From assembly GCF_027533625.1 (NCBI RefSeq), contig NZ_JAQAGZ010000031.1:1-64000 (forward strand): 64,000 bases of DNA. Direction: 5' to 3'. The notes beneath the pieces were generated by a model. The model was not told where the DNA came from. It was given only the letters and a program-made list of their open reading frames with translations, and ran no database searches. This document shows, in pieces, positions 25,938 to 34,567 of this stretch; position 1 is the stretch's first letter, and each line of letters starts with the position of its first letter. This stretch comes from Paenibacillus gyeongsangnamensis (GTDB taxonomy: Bacteria > Bacillota > Bacilli > Paenibacillales > NBRC-103111). The position numbers and the translations under genes are program-made.

Positions 25938-26984
25938 TTGGCTAGAACCGGAATTATTGACTGTGATGTGCACCCTACGCCCAAAAGCATCGATGAAATA
26001 AGATCGTATATGAAACAACCCTGGAAAGATCGTTACTCAGGCGGGGGACGGGGGTTTTACGGAAATCCGGTACATGGAGCGCGGCTCGACGCCAAACCCC
26101 CAAACGGAGGACCTATTGGCTCGGACCCGGAGTTTGTACGCAAACAGCTGATTGAGGAGTACGACGAACAGCACGCCATTCTTCTTCCAAGAGCTTTTTG
26201 CAACCTTCATCCGGATCCTGACTTCGCCACGGCTATTGCCGCTGCTTATAATGATTGGCTTGCGGATACTTGGCTTGATAAATACAATCATGACGGCGTA
26301 TTTAAAGGTTCTATCACCATTGCCCATCAGGATCCGTTAGCCGCCGCGAAAGAAATTGAGAGGTGGGCGGGACATCCGCATTTTGTGCAGGTGATGACCG
26401 ACTCGGGTGCCAGGGCACCATTCGGCCAACGTCATTATTACCCTATATATGAAGCTTGCGAGAAGCATGGGTTTCCAATGGCAATCCACCCCGGGACGGA
26501 CGGCATGGGAATCAATATTCAACCTTCACCGGGATATCCTACACACTATATCGAATGGCATACCTGTTTGTCATTAGGATTTCAAGCTCATCTGGTAAGC
26601 TTTTTGACGGAAGGCGTCTTTGAGAAATTTCATAATTTCCGCGTAGTTCTCGTTGAAGGCGGCGTTTCTTGGTTGCCTGCATTGATGTGGCGGTTGGATG
26701 CGGAATATAAAGCGCTGCGATTCGAGGTACCTTGGGTCAAGAAAAAACCGAGCGAGTATTTGAGAGACCATGTTCGAATTACATCACAGCCGCTCGAAAG
26801 GCCCGAGAACGATCAACATTTGTTAAACATTCTGGAAATGATGGATGCCGAGCATATTCTTATGTTCTCGAGCGATTATCCGCATTGGGATTTTGATTCT
26901 CCGAAGGTTGCTTTTCCCAAACTTCCTGATGCTTTAAAGAGACGAATATTTTACGAAAATGCGAAGGAGTTTTACAATTTGTGA
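25938..26984 (+). CDS. Amidohydrolase (Amidohydro_2, ACMSD-like), copy 1
   Basis: 348 residues. Metal-dependent TIM-barrel hydrolase or decarboxylase with the N-terminal DxH (D10, H12 in DCDVHP), a middle histidine in AIHPGTDG and the C-terminal aspartate in FSSDYPHWD. The superfamily includes decarboxylases, hydratases and sugar-acid lactonases; the exact reaction is not deducible. TTG start with AGAAGGA about 10 bases upstream. It heads an operon with a Rieske protein 17 bases downstream, then an importer and regulator. The same pair recurs at 55984-57507, with long identical blocks such as VQVMTDSGARAPFGQR and AIAAAYN. That duplication indicates that the two proteins work together. Confidence 0.85.
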   Translation: MARTGIIDCDVHPTPKSIDEIRSYMKQPWKDRYSGGGRGFYGNPVHGARLDAKPPNGGPIGSDPEFVRKQLIEEYDEQHAILLPRAFCNLHPDPDFATAIAAAYNDWLADTWLDKYNHDGVFKGSITIAHQDPLAAAKEIERWAGHPHFVQVMTDSGARAPFGQRHYYPIYEACEKHGFPMAIHPGTDGMGINIQPSPGYPTHYIEWHTCLSLGFQAHLVSFLTEGVFEKFHNFRVVLVEGGVSWLPALMWRLDAEYKALRFEVPWVKKKPSEYLRDHVRITSQPLERPENDQHLLNILEMMDAEHILMFSSDYPHWDFDSPKVAFPKLPDALKRRIFYENAKEFYNL

Positions 26985-27001
26985 TGGGGGAGGAAAACGG
27001 T

Positions 27002-27403
27002 ATGGCACGACATGTCATCTGCAATGTGACAGAGCTTCCGCCCGGTTCCCGTAAAATCGTTTCGCTGGAGAGCCGTTCCGTGGGAGTGTTTAATGTAAAC
27101 CATCAGTTCTATGCTCTGAAAAACAGCTGTCCTCATCAAGGGGCCCCCTTATGCTTAGGAACCGTTACCGGTATGACCCTGCCTTCCAAGCCCGGAGAAT
27201 ACATCTATGGGAGGGAAGGGGAAATTATCCGGTGCCCTTGGCATGGCTGGGAATTCGATGTATTAACTGGAAAATCCGTTTACGATCCCCATAAGTGTCT
27301 CGTGAAAACGTATGAAGTAGCCGTGGAAACGGAAGAAGAAACAAAATCGGTCGAAACATACACCGTAACCGTGGAAGAAGAGAAGGTAGTCGTATACATA
27401 TAA
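27002..27403 (+). CDS. Rieske [2Fe-2S] ferredoxin-type protein, copy 1
   Basis: 133 residues, a single Rieske domain. Cluster ligands are C43-x-H45 (CPHQGAPLC) and C78-x-x-H81 (CPWHGWEF), separated by a somewhat long loop with YGREGE. Small soluble Rieske proteins deliver electrons to oxygenases or reductases. No oxygenase alpha subunit or flavoprotein reductase is encoded in this operon, so its electron acceptor is unknown. ATG 27002 follows GGGGGAGG by eight bases; the GTG at 26981 inside the previous stop region has no ribosome site. Paralogue of 57067-57507 with the ligands at the same residue numbers. Confidence 0.9.
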   Translation: MARHVICNVTELPPGSRKIVSLESRSVGVFNVNHQFYALKNSCPHQGAPLCLGTVTGMTLPSKPGEYIYGREGEIIRCPWHGWEFDVLTGKSVYDPHKCLVKTYEVAVETEEETKSVETYTVTVEEEKVVVYI

Positions 27404-27421
27404 ATGAGGGAGGGATGCCCT

Positions 27422-28918
27422 ATGGCTAAAATAACCCGTCCGGCCGCAATGCGCTCACTTGTCGGCGTGATGATGTCGGTAATCGTATTATCCGCGTGCG
27501 GCAATAACGAGGGAACCCCTGCCGGTTCTAAAAATGATAAGCTGACGATTAAAATCATGTCTTCGCTTCAAACGGAGCCCCCCGATATGAACAGCGCCTT
27601 TTGGACCGGCTTGGAGGAAAGAACGAAGGTACACCTGGATATCGACTGGGTGCCGATTAACGATTACATCAACAAGGTCAATTTGGTACTCGCGTCCGGC
27701 AGCATCCCTGAAGTTTTGACCGTGACGGACACGAATTTGTCGAGCTTGGTTGACGCCATTAATAAAGGATCCTTTTGGGAGCTGAGCGAGTTTCTGGGTG
27801 ATTTCAGCAAATATCCGAATCTCAAGAACAACGTTCCCGAAAGCGCCTGGAGACTATTGCGTTATAATGGAAAGATCTACGGACTGCCGCGGACAAGACC
27901 TCAAATCGGCGCTGCCGAGCATATAAGGAAAGATTGGCTCGACAAGCTCGGTCTTCCCGTACCGAAAACGATGGACGAACTGCTGGTCACCCTGAAGAAG
28001 GTAGTGGAAAGTGATCCCGATGGAAACGGCAAGAGGGATACGATCGGTTTGATGTTTGATGAATCCTATCGAGCGGCTTTCGGCGGAATAGACCCGGAAT
28101 ATACACCGGACGGCGGATTATACCCTAAACAATTGAGTACGGCCTATACGAATATGGTGGAATGGTACAGAAAAGCCTATGCGGACGGGCTGATGTCGCA
28201 AGAATTTGCCATCATGAAGGACCTGCAGTATTCCGATATGTTCGGTGCCGGCCTGGCGGCGTTTTACCGGAAAAATCCATGGCACCAATATGGACTCGAG
28301 CAGGCAGCCAAAAAAGTGCAGCCGGATGCGAAAGTGGAGCTCATTCCGTATTTGACAGGCCCTAAAGGTACTACGGCTGTTCTGTCACCCGGGTTTTACG
28401 GAGCGCTCTATATCCCCAAGAGTGTGCCGAAGGAAAAAGTCGAGAAAATTCTTCAGTTTTACAATAACACAGCCAGTGACGAAATTACCAAGTATATCAC
28501 TTATGGCATCGAAGGCGTTCATCATAAAGTTGAAAACGGTGTCATAAAAATGACTGACCAAGGAAAAAAGGAGATCAATAATACAACCATCGAGCCGTTC
28601 GTACTCAAATTAGATCCTTGGTCCAAAACGGACAGCCCCATTGCTCCCCAAGAGGTTAACTTAAGGAATAGGGAAAAAGTCAAACCGGAGCTTGAGGTGG
28701 GGAAAATCGATCCCTTTTCCGTCATTAATTCCTCTTCGTGGGTGACGCAATGGCCCAAATACGACGGCGAATTCACATCAATGAGAACCCAGGCGATCAT
28801 AGGGAAAATCACGATGGAGCAATACAAGAGCTATATCGACCAGTTAAGAGCGAAGAAGGAATTCGGCCAAGCCTACAAGGAATTCGCCGAAAACTATAAA
28901 GCCCTCTTTGGTAAGTAA
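27422..28918 (+). CDS. Solute-binding lipoprotein of an Lpl/Ytc-type importer, copy 1
   Basis: 498 residues with a signal peptide ending in the lipobox LSAC (C26). The mature part is a large (about 470 residues) bacterial extracellular substrate-binding protein of the LplA/YtcQ type, with YGLPRTRPQ, RKDWLDKLGLPVP and SDPDGNGKRDTIG blocks. It binds oligosaccharides or glycosides outside the membrane and feeds the two permeases that follow. ATG 27422 comes after AGGGAGGG; ATG 27404 lies before that site. A hairpin follows at 28927-28952, which usually raises binding-protein output over permeases. Confidence 0.9.
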   Translation: MAKITRPAAMRSLVGVMMSVIVLSACGNNEGTPAGSKNDKLTIKIMSSLQTEPPDMNSAFWTGLEERTKVHLDIDWVPINDYINKVNLVLASGSIPEVLTVTDTNLSSLVDAINKGSFWELSEFLGDFSKYPNLKNNVPESAWRLLRYNGKIYGLPRTRPQIGAAEHIRKDWLDKLGLPVPKTMDELLVTLKKVVESDPDGNGKRDTIGLMFDESYRAAFGGIDPEYTPDGGLYPKQLSTAYTNMVEWYRKAYADGLMSQEFAIMKDLQYSDMFGAGLAAFYRKNPWHQYGLEQAAKKVQPDAKVELIPYLTGPKGTTAVLSPGFYGALYIPKSVPKEKVEKILQFYNNTASDEITKYITYGIEGVHHKVENGVIKMTDQGKKEINNTTIEPFVLKLDPWSKTDSPIAPQEVNLRNREKVKPELEVGKIDPFSVINSSSWVTQWPKYDGEFTSMRTQAIIGKITMEQYKSYIDQLRAKKEFGQAYKEFAENYKALFGK

Positions 28919-28926
28919 ACGCGGCC

Positions 28927-28952
28927 GGACCGGGTCTTACAATCCCCGGTCC
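28927..28952 (+). promoter_or_regulatory. Intercistronic hairpin after the binding-protein gene
   Basis: Perfect 8-bp stem GGACCGGG / CCCGGTCC followed by ATTTAAAC. A partial terminator or 3'-protecting hairpin between binding-protein and permease genes. Confidence 0.55.
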
Positions 28953-28980
28953 ATTTAAACAATCTGAGGGGAGTGATTTG

Positions 28981-29937
28981 ATGAAAATATTGGAGCAAGG
29001 CGTCATCCCTGGGGCCCTATCGAACAAGGAAAAGACATCCTTGTGGAGCACCATGCTGAAATATCGTCATATGTATTTGCTGGTGCTTCCCGGGCTGGTG
29101 TTTTTTATCATCTTCAAGATCATCCCCATGTGGGGTCTTCTTGTAGCCTTTCAGGATTATACTCCCATTCTAGGGATGCTTCATAGCAAGTGGGTAGGGT
29201 TTAAACACTTTATCGAATTTTTTCAGTACGACTCCTTTTATAATTTGCTTAGAAACACACTCGTCATCAACTTGTTCAGCCTCGTTTTTTTGTTCCCGCT
29301 TCCCATATTGCTTTCCATTATGCTGAATGAAGTCCGTCATGAGGTATTTAAGCGCATCAACCAATCGATCGTTTATATTCCCCATTTTTTATCGTGGGTC
29401 ATTATCACAAGCTTAACTTTTTTCATGCTTTCTACGGACGTCGGCTTAATCAATAAAGCGATCCGCGGCATGGGGCATGAACCGTTTCCGTTTTTAAACG
29501 AGCCCCATTATTTTTGGGGGCTGCTGACGATCCAAAATATATGGAAGGATATGGGGTGGGGGACGATTATCTTTTTGGCTGCCATCGCGGGTGTGGATCC
29601 CTCCAGATATGAAGCTGCAGTCATAGACGGTGCTAGCCGTATGAGGCAAATTTGGCATATCACTCTGCCTGCGATTCGTCCCACTATTCTTATCCTGCTG
29701 ATCCTTCGATTGGGACATATTGCCGATGTCAGTTTTGAGCAGGTGTTGCTGATGCTGAACCCTCTCGTGCTTTCCGTTGGCGATGTATTCGATACGTATG
29801 CCTATAAGCAGGGAATATTAAGCGGTCAAACAAGTGTAGGAGTAGCTGTCGGCATGTTCAAAGACGTCGTAGGTCTCGTCCTCGTATTAATCTCCAATTA
29901 TGTTGTGAAAAAGTTGGGACACGAGGGGATCTACTAG
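28981..29937 (+). CDS. ABC importer permease, LplB/YteP-type, copy 1
   Basis: 318 residues with six membrane helices. The EAA loop reads EAAVIDGASR and the C-terminus KKLGHEGIY is typical of LplB proteins. Pairs with the next gene to form the membrane channel; the ATPase is not encoded here, as usual for this family, which uses a shared MsmX-like ATPase. ATG 28981 follows GAGGGGAG; TTG 28978 is too close. Confidence 0.93.
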   Translation: MKILEQGVIPGALSNKEKTSLWSTMLKYRHMYLLVLPGLVFFIIFKIIPMWGLLVAFQDYTPILGMLHSKWVGFKHFIEFFQYDSFYNLLRNTLVINLFSLVFLFPLPILLSIMLNEVRHEVFKRINQSIVYIPHFLSWVIITSLTFFMLSTDVGLINKAIRGMGHEPFPFLNEPHYFWGLLTIQNIWKDMGWGTIIFLAAIAGVDPSRYEAAVIDGASRMRQIWHITLPAIRPTILILLILRLGHIADVSFEQVLLMLNPLVLSVGDVFDTYAYKQGILSGQTSVGVAVGMFKDVVGLVLVLISNYVVKKLGHEGIY

Positions 29938-29952
29938 GAGGGAGGCTAATTT

Positions 29953-30834
29953 ATGAGCTTTACCCATAAAAAAAGGTTCACCTTGTTTGATTACGCGAAC
30001 TATACTCTGCTTATCGCTATTTCCATCGTATGCTTATTTCCCATTCTTTATCTGATCCTGGTTTCCTTGACGGATAAAGAGGTTTATGTGCCGTTTCAGT
30101 TTCATCTGTGGCCCCAAAAGCTATCCCTTGATGCGTATACTTACATTTTGTCAACTCCCAGCTTTTTAACCGCCTTTAAAAATACAGTCTTCATAACCCT
30201 GATCGGGACTCTGCTCAATCTGATATTTACCTTTACGATGGCGTACGGACTAACGGATAAGCAGATGCCTTTCCGCAATGCAATCCTGGGCATGGTTGTA
30301 CTTACGTTGGTCTTTAACCCGGGAATTATTCCGAACTACCTGCTTGTCAAAAATTTAGGCCTGCTTAATTCCTATGGGGCGTTGATTTGGCCGGCCCTCA
30401 CCAATGCCTGGAGCTTAATCGTTGTAAAAAGCTTCCTGGACTCGATTCCTCCTGAGTTAAGAGAGTCCGCCAAAATGGACGGATGTACGGATATCGGCGT
30501 TTTTCTGCGTATTATTCTTCCGTTATCGATGCCCGCCGTGGCGGCCTTTACTTTATTTTTCGCGATAGCGCATTGGAACACTTACTTTAACGCCGTTCTG
30601 TATTTGACGGATACCGCAAAGTGGACGCTTCAGGTTTTGGTGAAAACGATGGTGCTCGACGCCAGCTCGAATATGACCGGAAATATGGCAGCCTCCACGG
30701 ACGATCATGTACTCCCTCAAGAAACCGTTCGTATGGCTTCGGTGGTGTTGGCCATGCTCCCCATTCTGATTGTTTATCCTTTCTTGCAGAAGCATTTCGC
30801 CAAAGGAGTTATGCTTGGTTCTGTCAAAGGATAA
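29953..30834 (+). CDS. ABC importer permease, LplC/YtcP-type, copy 1
   Basis: 293 residues with six helices. EAA loop ESAKMDGCTD, and the characteristic end FLQKHFAKGVMLGSVKG of YtcP/LplC permeases. GGAGGG precedes the ATG, 15 bases after the previous stop. Completes the importer with 27422-28918 and 28981-29937. Confidence 0.93.
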   Translation: MSFTHKKRFTLFDYANYTLLIAISIVCLFPILYLILVSLTDKEVYVPFQFHLWPQKLSLDAYTYILSTPSFLTAFKNTVFITLIGTLLNLIFTFTMAYGLTDKQMPFRNAILGMVVLTLVFNPGIIPNYLLVKNLGLLNSYGALIWPALTNAWSLIVVKSFLDSIPPELRESAKMDGCTDIGVFLRIILPLSMPAVAAFTLFFAIAHWNTYFNAVLYLTDTAKWTLQVLVKTMVLDASSNMTGNMAASTDDHVLPQETVRMASVVLAMLPILIVYPFLQKHFAKGVMLGSVKG

Positions 30835-30951
30835 ATTCCATTTGCCGTTTCATTCTTGAAAGGAATTTCGCCGCTTCAAATCGAATTGATATTAAAATCC
30901 GTTGCCGCTGTTGCACTTAAGCCATGTTTTGCTCTAAAGGGGGGATCAAAC

Positions 30952-33276
30952 GTGATTGAGCGTATACGCGGCCTGTTTCATCGACTTTCTTTAAAAAAGT
31001 ATACCAGGTATTATTTGTACCGATTCATATGGCTTGGATGCATTTCGGCATGTATTCCTGTTTTGCTGATAGGCGGAGTATATTACCAGATCTCGATGAG
31101 GTCTGCCGTTAAAGAGGTTACGCAAATATCCGCTGACTCCCTTTTGCTTGCACAAGACAGGCTGGAGAGAATATTTGGGGCCATAGAGCTTTCTTCTCTT
31201 CAGCTTACAACTAACCCCTTGATCAGCAATTCATTTCTGGATGGGGATCCCAATGAAAAAATATTGACTCATCTTGATATTTTAAAGTTGCTTCAGATTG
31301 CCAAAAACTCCAACGATTTTATTAATGACATCATCTTATACGACGATGCTTCGGAAGACATCTTAAATACGGAATACGGTTTTGTTCTTAAAAAAATGTA
31401 TAAATATCGATCCGTGCTGGATCAATTAATGCGGTTTGAGCCTAAAGACCAATGCTTGAATATTATCCAGCCATACATGGAAGACACTCTGGCATGCGTC
31501 CGATTTCTTCCCCCTTCCACCCTCCATAAAGCCAGAGGACTTCTTCTCGTTAAACTAAATAGCGATTTGATTACAAAGTATTTGGATGGTCCTGCGGTTT
31601 ACAGTGCAAAACAATCCATGCTGGTGCTGGATTCTTCTAACCATGTATTGGTCCATACCGGTAATCAATTTCAAAACGCATCTTCTATGTTGAATGAAAA
31701 CTCCATAAAATCCATCATTAAATCGGAAAAGAACCATGATGCTTTATTGATGCAAGATTCTTCCGGAAAGCGATTTTTTTATTCATTTCAAAAAACAGAG
31801 CTTGGCCGCATCTATATTTCCAAAATTTCCGAAGCCGACATCTACGAACATATCGGATGGATACGCTGGTTGATTGCGTTTACAATCCTATTGTTTATTA
31901 ATATCGGAGTTGCTCTAACCATTGTTACCAGCCTGCACGCGTACAGACCGATCCGCCAATTGGTCAGCTTCGGTGAGCAATTGCGCCAAGAACCGTCGTT
32001 CTCTTCCCATGATTCCAATGATCTTACTTTCATCCTGGAATGCTGGATTCATTTAAGTGAGAAGACGAATAAGATCTATCAATCGATGAAGCGATGGGAA
32101 CCGACAATCAAAGAAAGCTTTTACCAGCAGCTATTAGAATTTCGTTCTTACGATAAGGGATTAACCGACTTCAAGGAAATTGCCGTTTCGATGTTGAATG
32201 AGCCTAAAGCCATGGTTGTATTAGTGGTCCAACTTGAAAATATGCATAAAGAAACCCGTTTTGAGCGGACGGACGGCCCCATACTTTCGTTTATTGTTAA
32301 AAATGTCATTGACGAAATGATACGTAAACAAAGTCCGTTGGAAGGCGATGTGATCATCAGCCGAAGCGGGCTTGGTACAGCTATTATAGCCTTTCCCCAG
32401 GAAACGCCCGATATCGAAATGAAAAACAGGCTGAATCAGTTTGCTTCTGATTTGGTTTTCTCGTTCCAGAACTATTTAAAGCTTAAGGTTTGTATAGGGA
32501 TCGGCAACGTGTATCGCCAAATGGAGGATATCGGTCTTTCTTATAAGGAAGCTTTGGAAGCGCTTCAATATAGGCTATATAAGGATCAAAGCCAAGTGGT
32601 ATTCATTCAAGATATGGAATTATCCAGAAAGCAATCGTCGTTTCATTATCCGTTTTATATCGAAGAGAAGCTGATAGACGGGCTCGAGAACAAGAGATGG
32701 AAGGAGGCGGAGGAGCATCTTAAGGAATATATAACGGCGATTCGCACTTCTGAATCCCATTTCACAGTATCCCAGTGTTATGTACTGCTGCTAGGTTCGA
32801 TTACGAAATCGTTAATCAGAAAAGGATACGTACAAATCTTTGAGCACAAGTTAGTCTTTTCTTTACAGGAAAGAAAGACACCGCCAGAGGTTTTCGACTG
32901 GTTTGTCCAAACCGTATTTCCATATTACAATCAAGTGGCCGACAGATTGGAAAGTCCTAATTTAATTGTTCAAAAAGTATGTCAATATATAAATGAGCAC
33001 GTGCATGAGGATATCTCCTTGGTGCAATGCGCTGAGCTTGCTAATATAAGTTCTTCCCACTTGAGCAAGTTGTTCAAAAAACAGACGGGTATGTACTTTT
33101 TGGATTATGTTTTGAATCACAAATTAAAGGAAGCACAATATTTGCTAGTGAATACCAAGCTCACGGTTAACGAAATTGCCCAAAAAATCGGGTATTCCGA
33201 AAGAAGTCTCATTCGTATTTTTCAAAAGTATATCCACATGACTCCGAACCAATATAGAATGACTTATGATGGCTAA
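30952..33276 (+). CDS. Membrane-anchored AraC-family regulator (YesN-like), copy 1
   Basis: 774 residues. A short cytoplasmic N-terminus is followed by a membrane helix at about 25-45, an extracytoplasmic sensor of about 255 residues, a second helix at about 303-325 and a cytoplasmic linker. The C-terminal AraC helix-turn-helix pair (about 687-773) contains LANISSSHLSKLFKKQTG and IAQKIGYSERSLIRIFQKY. Such proteins sense extracellular sugars or their binding protein and activate adjacent importer operons. GTG 30952 is chosen because AAAGGGGGG lies 6 bases upstream; the frame extends back to 30856 without a ribosome site. It presumably activates the operon it ends. Paralogue at 48265-50592. Confidence 0.9.
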   Translation: MIERIRGLFHRLSLKKYTRYYLYRFIWLGCISACIPVLLIGGVYYQISMRSAVKEVTQISADSLLLAQDRLERIFGAIELSSLQLTTNPLISNSFLDGDPNEKILTHLDILKLLQIAKNSNDFINDIILYDDASEDILNTEYGFVLKKMYKYRSVLDQLMRFEPKDQCLNIIQPYMEDTLACVRFLPPSTLHKARGLLLVKLNSDLITKYLDGPAVYSAKQSMLVLDSSNHVLVHTGNQFQNASSMLNENSIKSIIKSEKNHDALLMQDSSGKRFFYSFQKTELGRIYISKISEADIYEHIGWIRWLIAFTILLFINIGVALTIVTSLHAYRPIRQLVSFGEQLRQEPSFSSHDSNDLTFILECWIHLSEKTNKIYQSMKRWEPTIKESFYQQLLEFRSYDKGLTDFKEIAVSMLNEPKAMVVLVVQLENMHKETRFERTDGPILSFIVKNVIDEMIRKQSPLEGDVIISRSGLGTAIIAFPQETPDIEMKNRLNQFASDLVFSFQNYLKLKVCIGIGNVYRQMEDIGLSYKEALEALQYRLYKDQSQVVFIQDMELSRKQSSFHYPFYIEEKLIDGLENKRWKEAEEHLKEYITAIRTSESHFTVSQCYVLLLGSITKSLIRKGYVQIFEHKLVFSLQERKTPPEVFDWFVQTVFPYYNQVADRLESPNLIVQKVCQYINEHVHEDISLVQCAELANISSSHLSKLFKKQTGMYFLDYVLNHKLKEAQYLLVNTKLTVNEIAQKIGYSERSLIRIFQKYIHMTPNQYRMTYDG

Positions 33277-33302
33277 CCCTATTAGCAATGGGTAATTTTA
33301 TA

Positions 33303-33355
33303 TTGTAAGGCCTTTCAAAACTATGTTATACTCATGCTCATATGGAATCGATTCC
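33303..33355 (+). promoter_or_regulatory. Promoter with LacI-type operator upstream of the CdaR-like gene
   Basis: TTGTAA (33303-33308), 18-base spacer, TATACT (33327-33332). The palindrome GGAATCGATTCC (33344-33355) sits over the expected start site. The same palindrome precedes the importer gene at 34504-34519. It is a central-CG site of the kind LacI-family proteins bind, and a LacI-family gene is encoded at 38175-39179. Confidence 0.65.
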
Positions 33356-33444
33356 GCTAATGGCTGAGTTATAACTGTAGCGCTATACATAATTTACAGA
33401 TACTTAAAGTAAGCAAACGCTTATCTAGTCAGGAGTGGTAATTC

Positions 33445-34410
33445 ATGAAAGAATTAACGGAAGATAAGACTGTTGTTACGTTACCCATCGAATGGAACGG
33501 AGAAAAAATGGGAGTTGTGAATATACTAGGTTATCCTGCAGAGATTCCCGAATATGCTAAATTGGTCAGAACGACAATCGATATTCTTTTGAACTATTTT
33601 AATCTGAATGATCAGATCCTATTTCGGAATCTCGAAATTGAAAATTGGATTAGGGAGTTAGCGAGCACTTATGATTTTTGCACTCAGAAATTGGAGGAAA
33701 TTGCACGGTCTTTAAGCCTTGATGTGAGTATTCCTAGAGTAGCTTTTATGATCAAAATCCAAGGTGAAGACATTCTTTGCGAACATCCTCATTGCAAGTC
33801 ACTTGCAAGATTCAATGAAATAAAAAGCACTTTATTAGCAGAAGCGGCGGCTTTCCCGGTAAGCGATCTATTTATTTCTTACACTGGAGAAAGCCGACTT
33901 TTTTTACTTTCAAGTGTGGACCAGTCCCGCATAAATGAACGCCAACTAGCTGAGTCTTTTATGGAAATCTTATCAAGACTGGGGATCTCGGCTTTGATTG
34001 GAATCGGGAACGTTAGCGATGGAATAATGGGTTACCGCCAATCTTTTAATCAGGCGGGGCAAAGTTTAAAGCTGCTTGAAAAGTTCAAGATCGAAAAAAC
34101 AGTCACTCATATCGATGATTGGGGAATCATTGACCTATTGGATCATTTGCCAGATTCTGTACGCCATGAGTTTATAACCAGGTATATGCCCAGATTTAAT
34201 GATTTGAGTGAAGAGATGGCAGGAACGCTTAAGATATTTCTGGAGTCCGACATGAATATTAAAGAAACGGCGGAAAAGCTGCATATTCATCGCAATACTT
34301 TATTTTACCGTTTGGATAAGGTACATGAAGTTTTGAAACTGGATCCCAAAAGTTTTAAAGATGCGATGATTATCAAAGCTTTGGATGCATGCAGCCAATT
34401 GAATGCATAA
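33445..34410 (+). CDS. CdaR/PucR-family transcriptional regulator
   Basis: 321 residues. The C-terminal 60 residues hold the PucR/CdaR helix-turn-helix (MNIKETAEKLHIHRNTLFYRL), and the middle is the GGDEF-like domain of CdaR proteins. The N-terminal sugar-diacid recognition domain is shorter than in typical CdaR (about 360-385 residues total), keeping only its last part. CdaR-type proteins activate glycerate, glucarate or glycolate genes, in keeping with malate synthase G nearby. AGGAG precedes the ATG. An imperfect cre-like AAGCAAACGCTTATCT is at 33412-33427. Confidence 0.85.
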   Translation: MKELTEDKTVVTLPIEWNGEKMGVVNILGYPAEIPEYAKLVRTTIDILLNYFNLNDQILFRNLEIENWIRELASTYDFCTQKLEEIARSLSLDVSIPRVAFMIKIQGEDILCEHPHCKSLARFNEIKSTLLAEAAAFPVSDLFISYTGESRLFLLSSVDQSRINERQLAESFMEILSRLGISALIGIGNVSDGIMGYRQSFNQAGQSLKLLEKFKIEKTVTHIDDWGIIDLLDHLPDSVRHEFITRYMPRFNDLSEEMAGTLKIFLESDMNIKETAEKLHIHRNTLFYRLDKVHEVLKLDPKSFKDAMIIKALDACSQLNA

Positions 34411-34503
34411 GGTGTGCAAATGACCCAAAAAACAACAATTCATTACTCATTATTTCGAGCAAAAGACCAATAGTATTTCTGAAAGCGTTATGATTTAATA
34501 GGA

Positions 34504-34519
34504 ATGGAATCGATTCCAT
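34504..34519. promoter_or_regulatory. LacI-type operator upstream of the MalEFG-type importer
   Basis: Perfect 16-base palindrome ATGGAATCGATTCCAT. It lies just downstream of a TATGAT -10-like box (34489-34494) and shares the core GGAATCGATTCC with the site at 33344-33355. Repression by the LacI-family protein of this operon is the simplest reading. Confidence 0.7.
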
Positions 34520-34567
34520 AGTTGTTGGTAAAAACAATACCTTACAAAATTGAGGGGGTTAGTATTC

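Noticed and set aside
33412..33427. cre-like sequence AAGCAAACGCTTATCT before the CdaR-like gene
   Set aside because: At least three consensus positions fail, so it was not called as a cre site.
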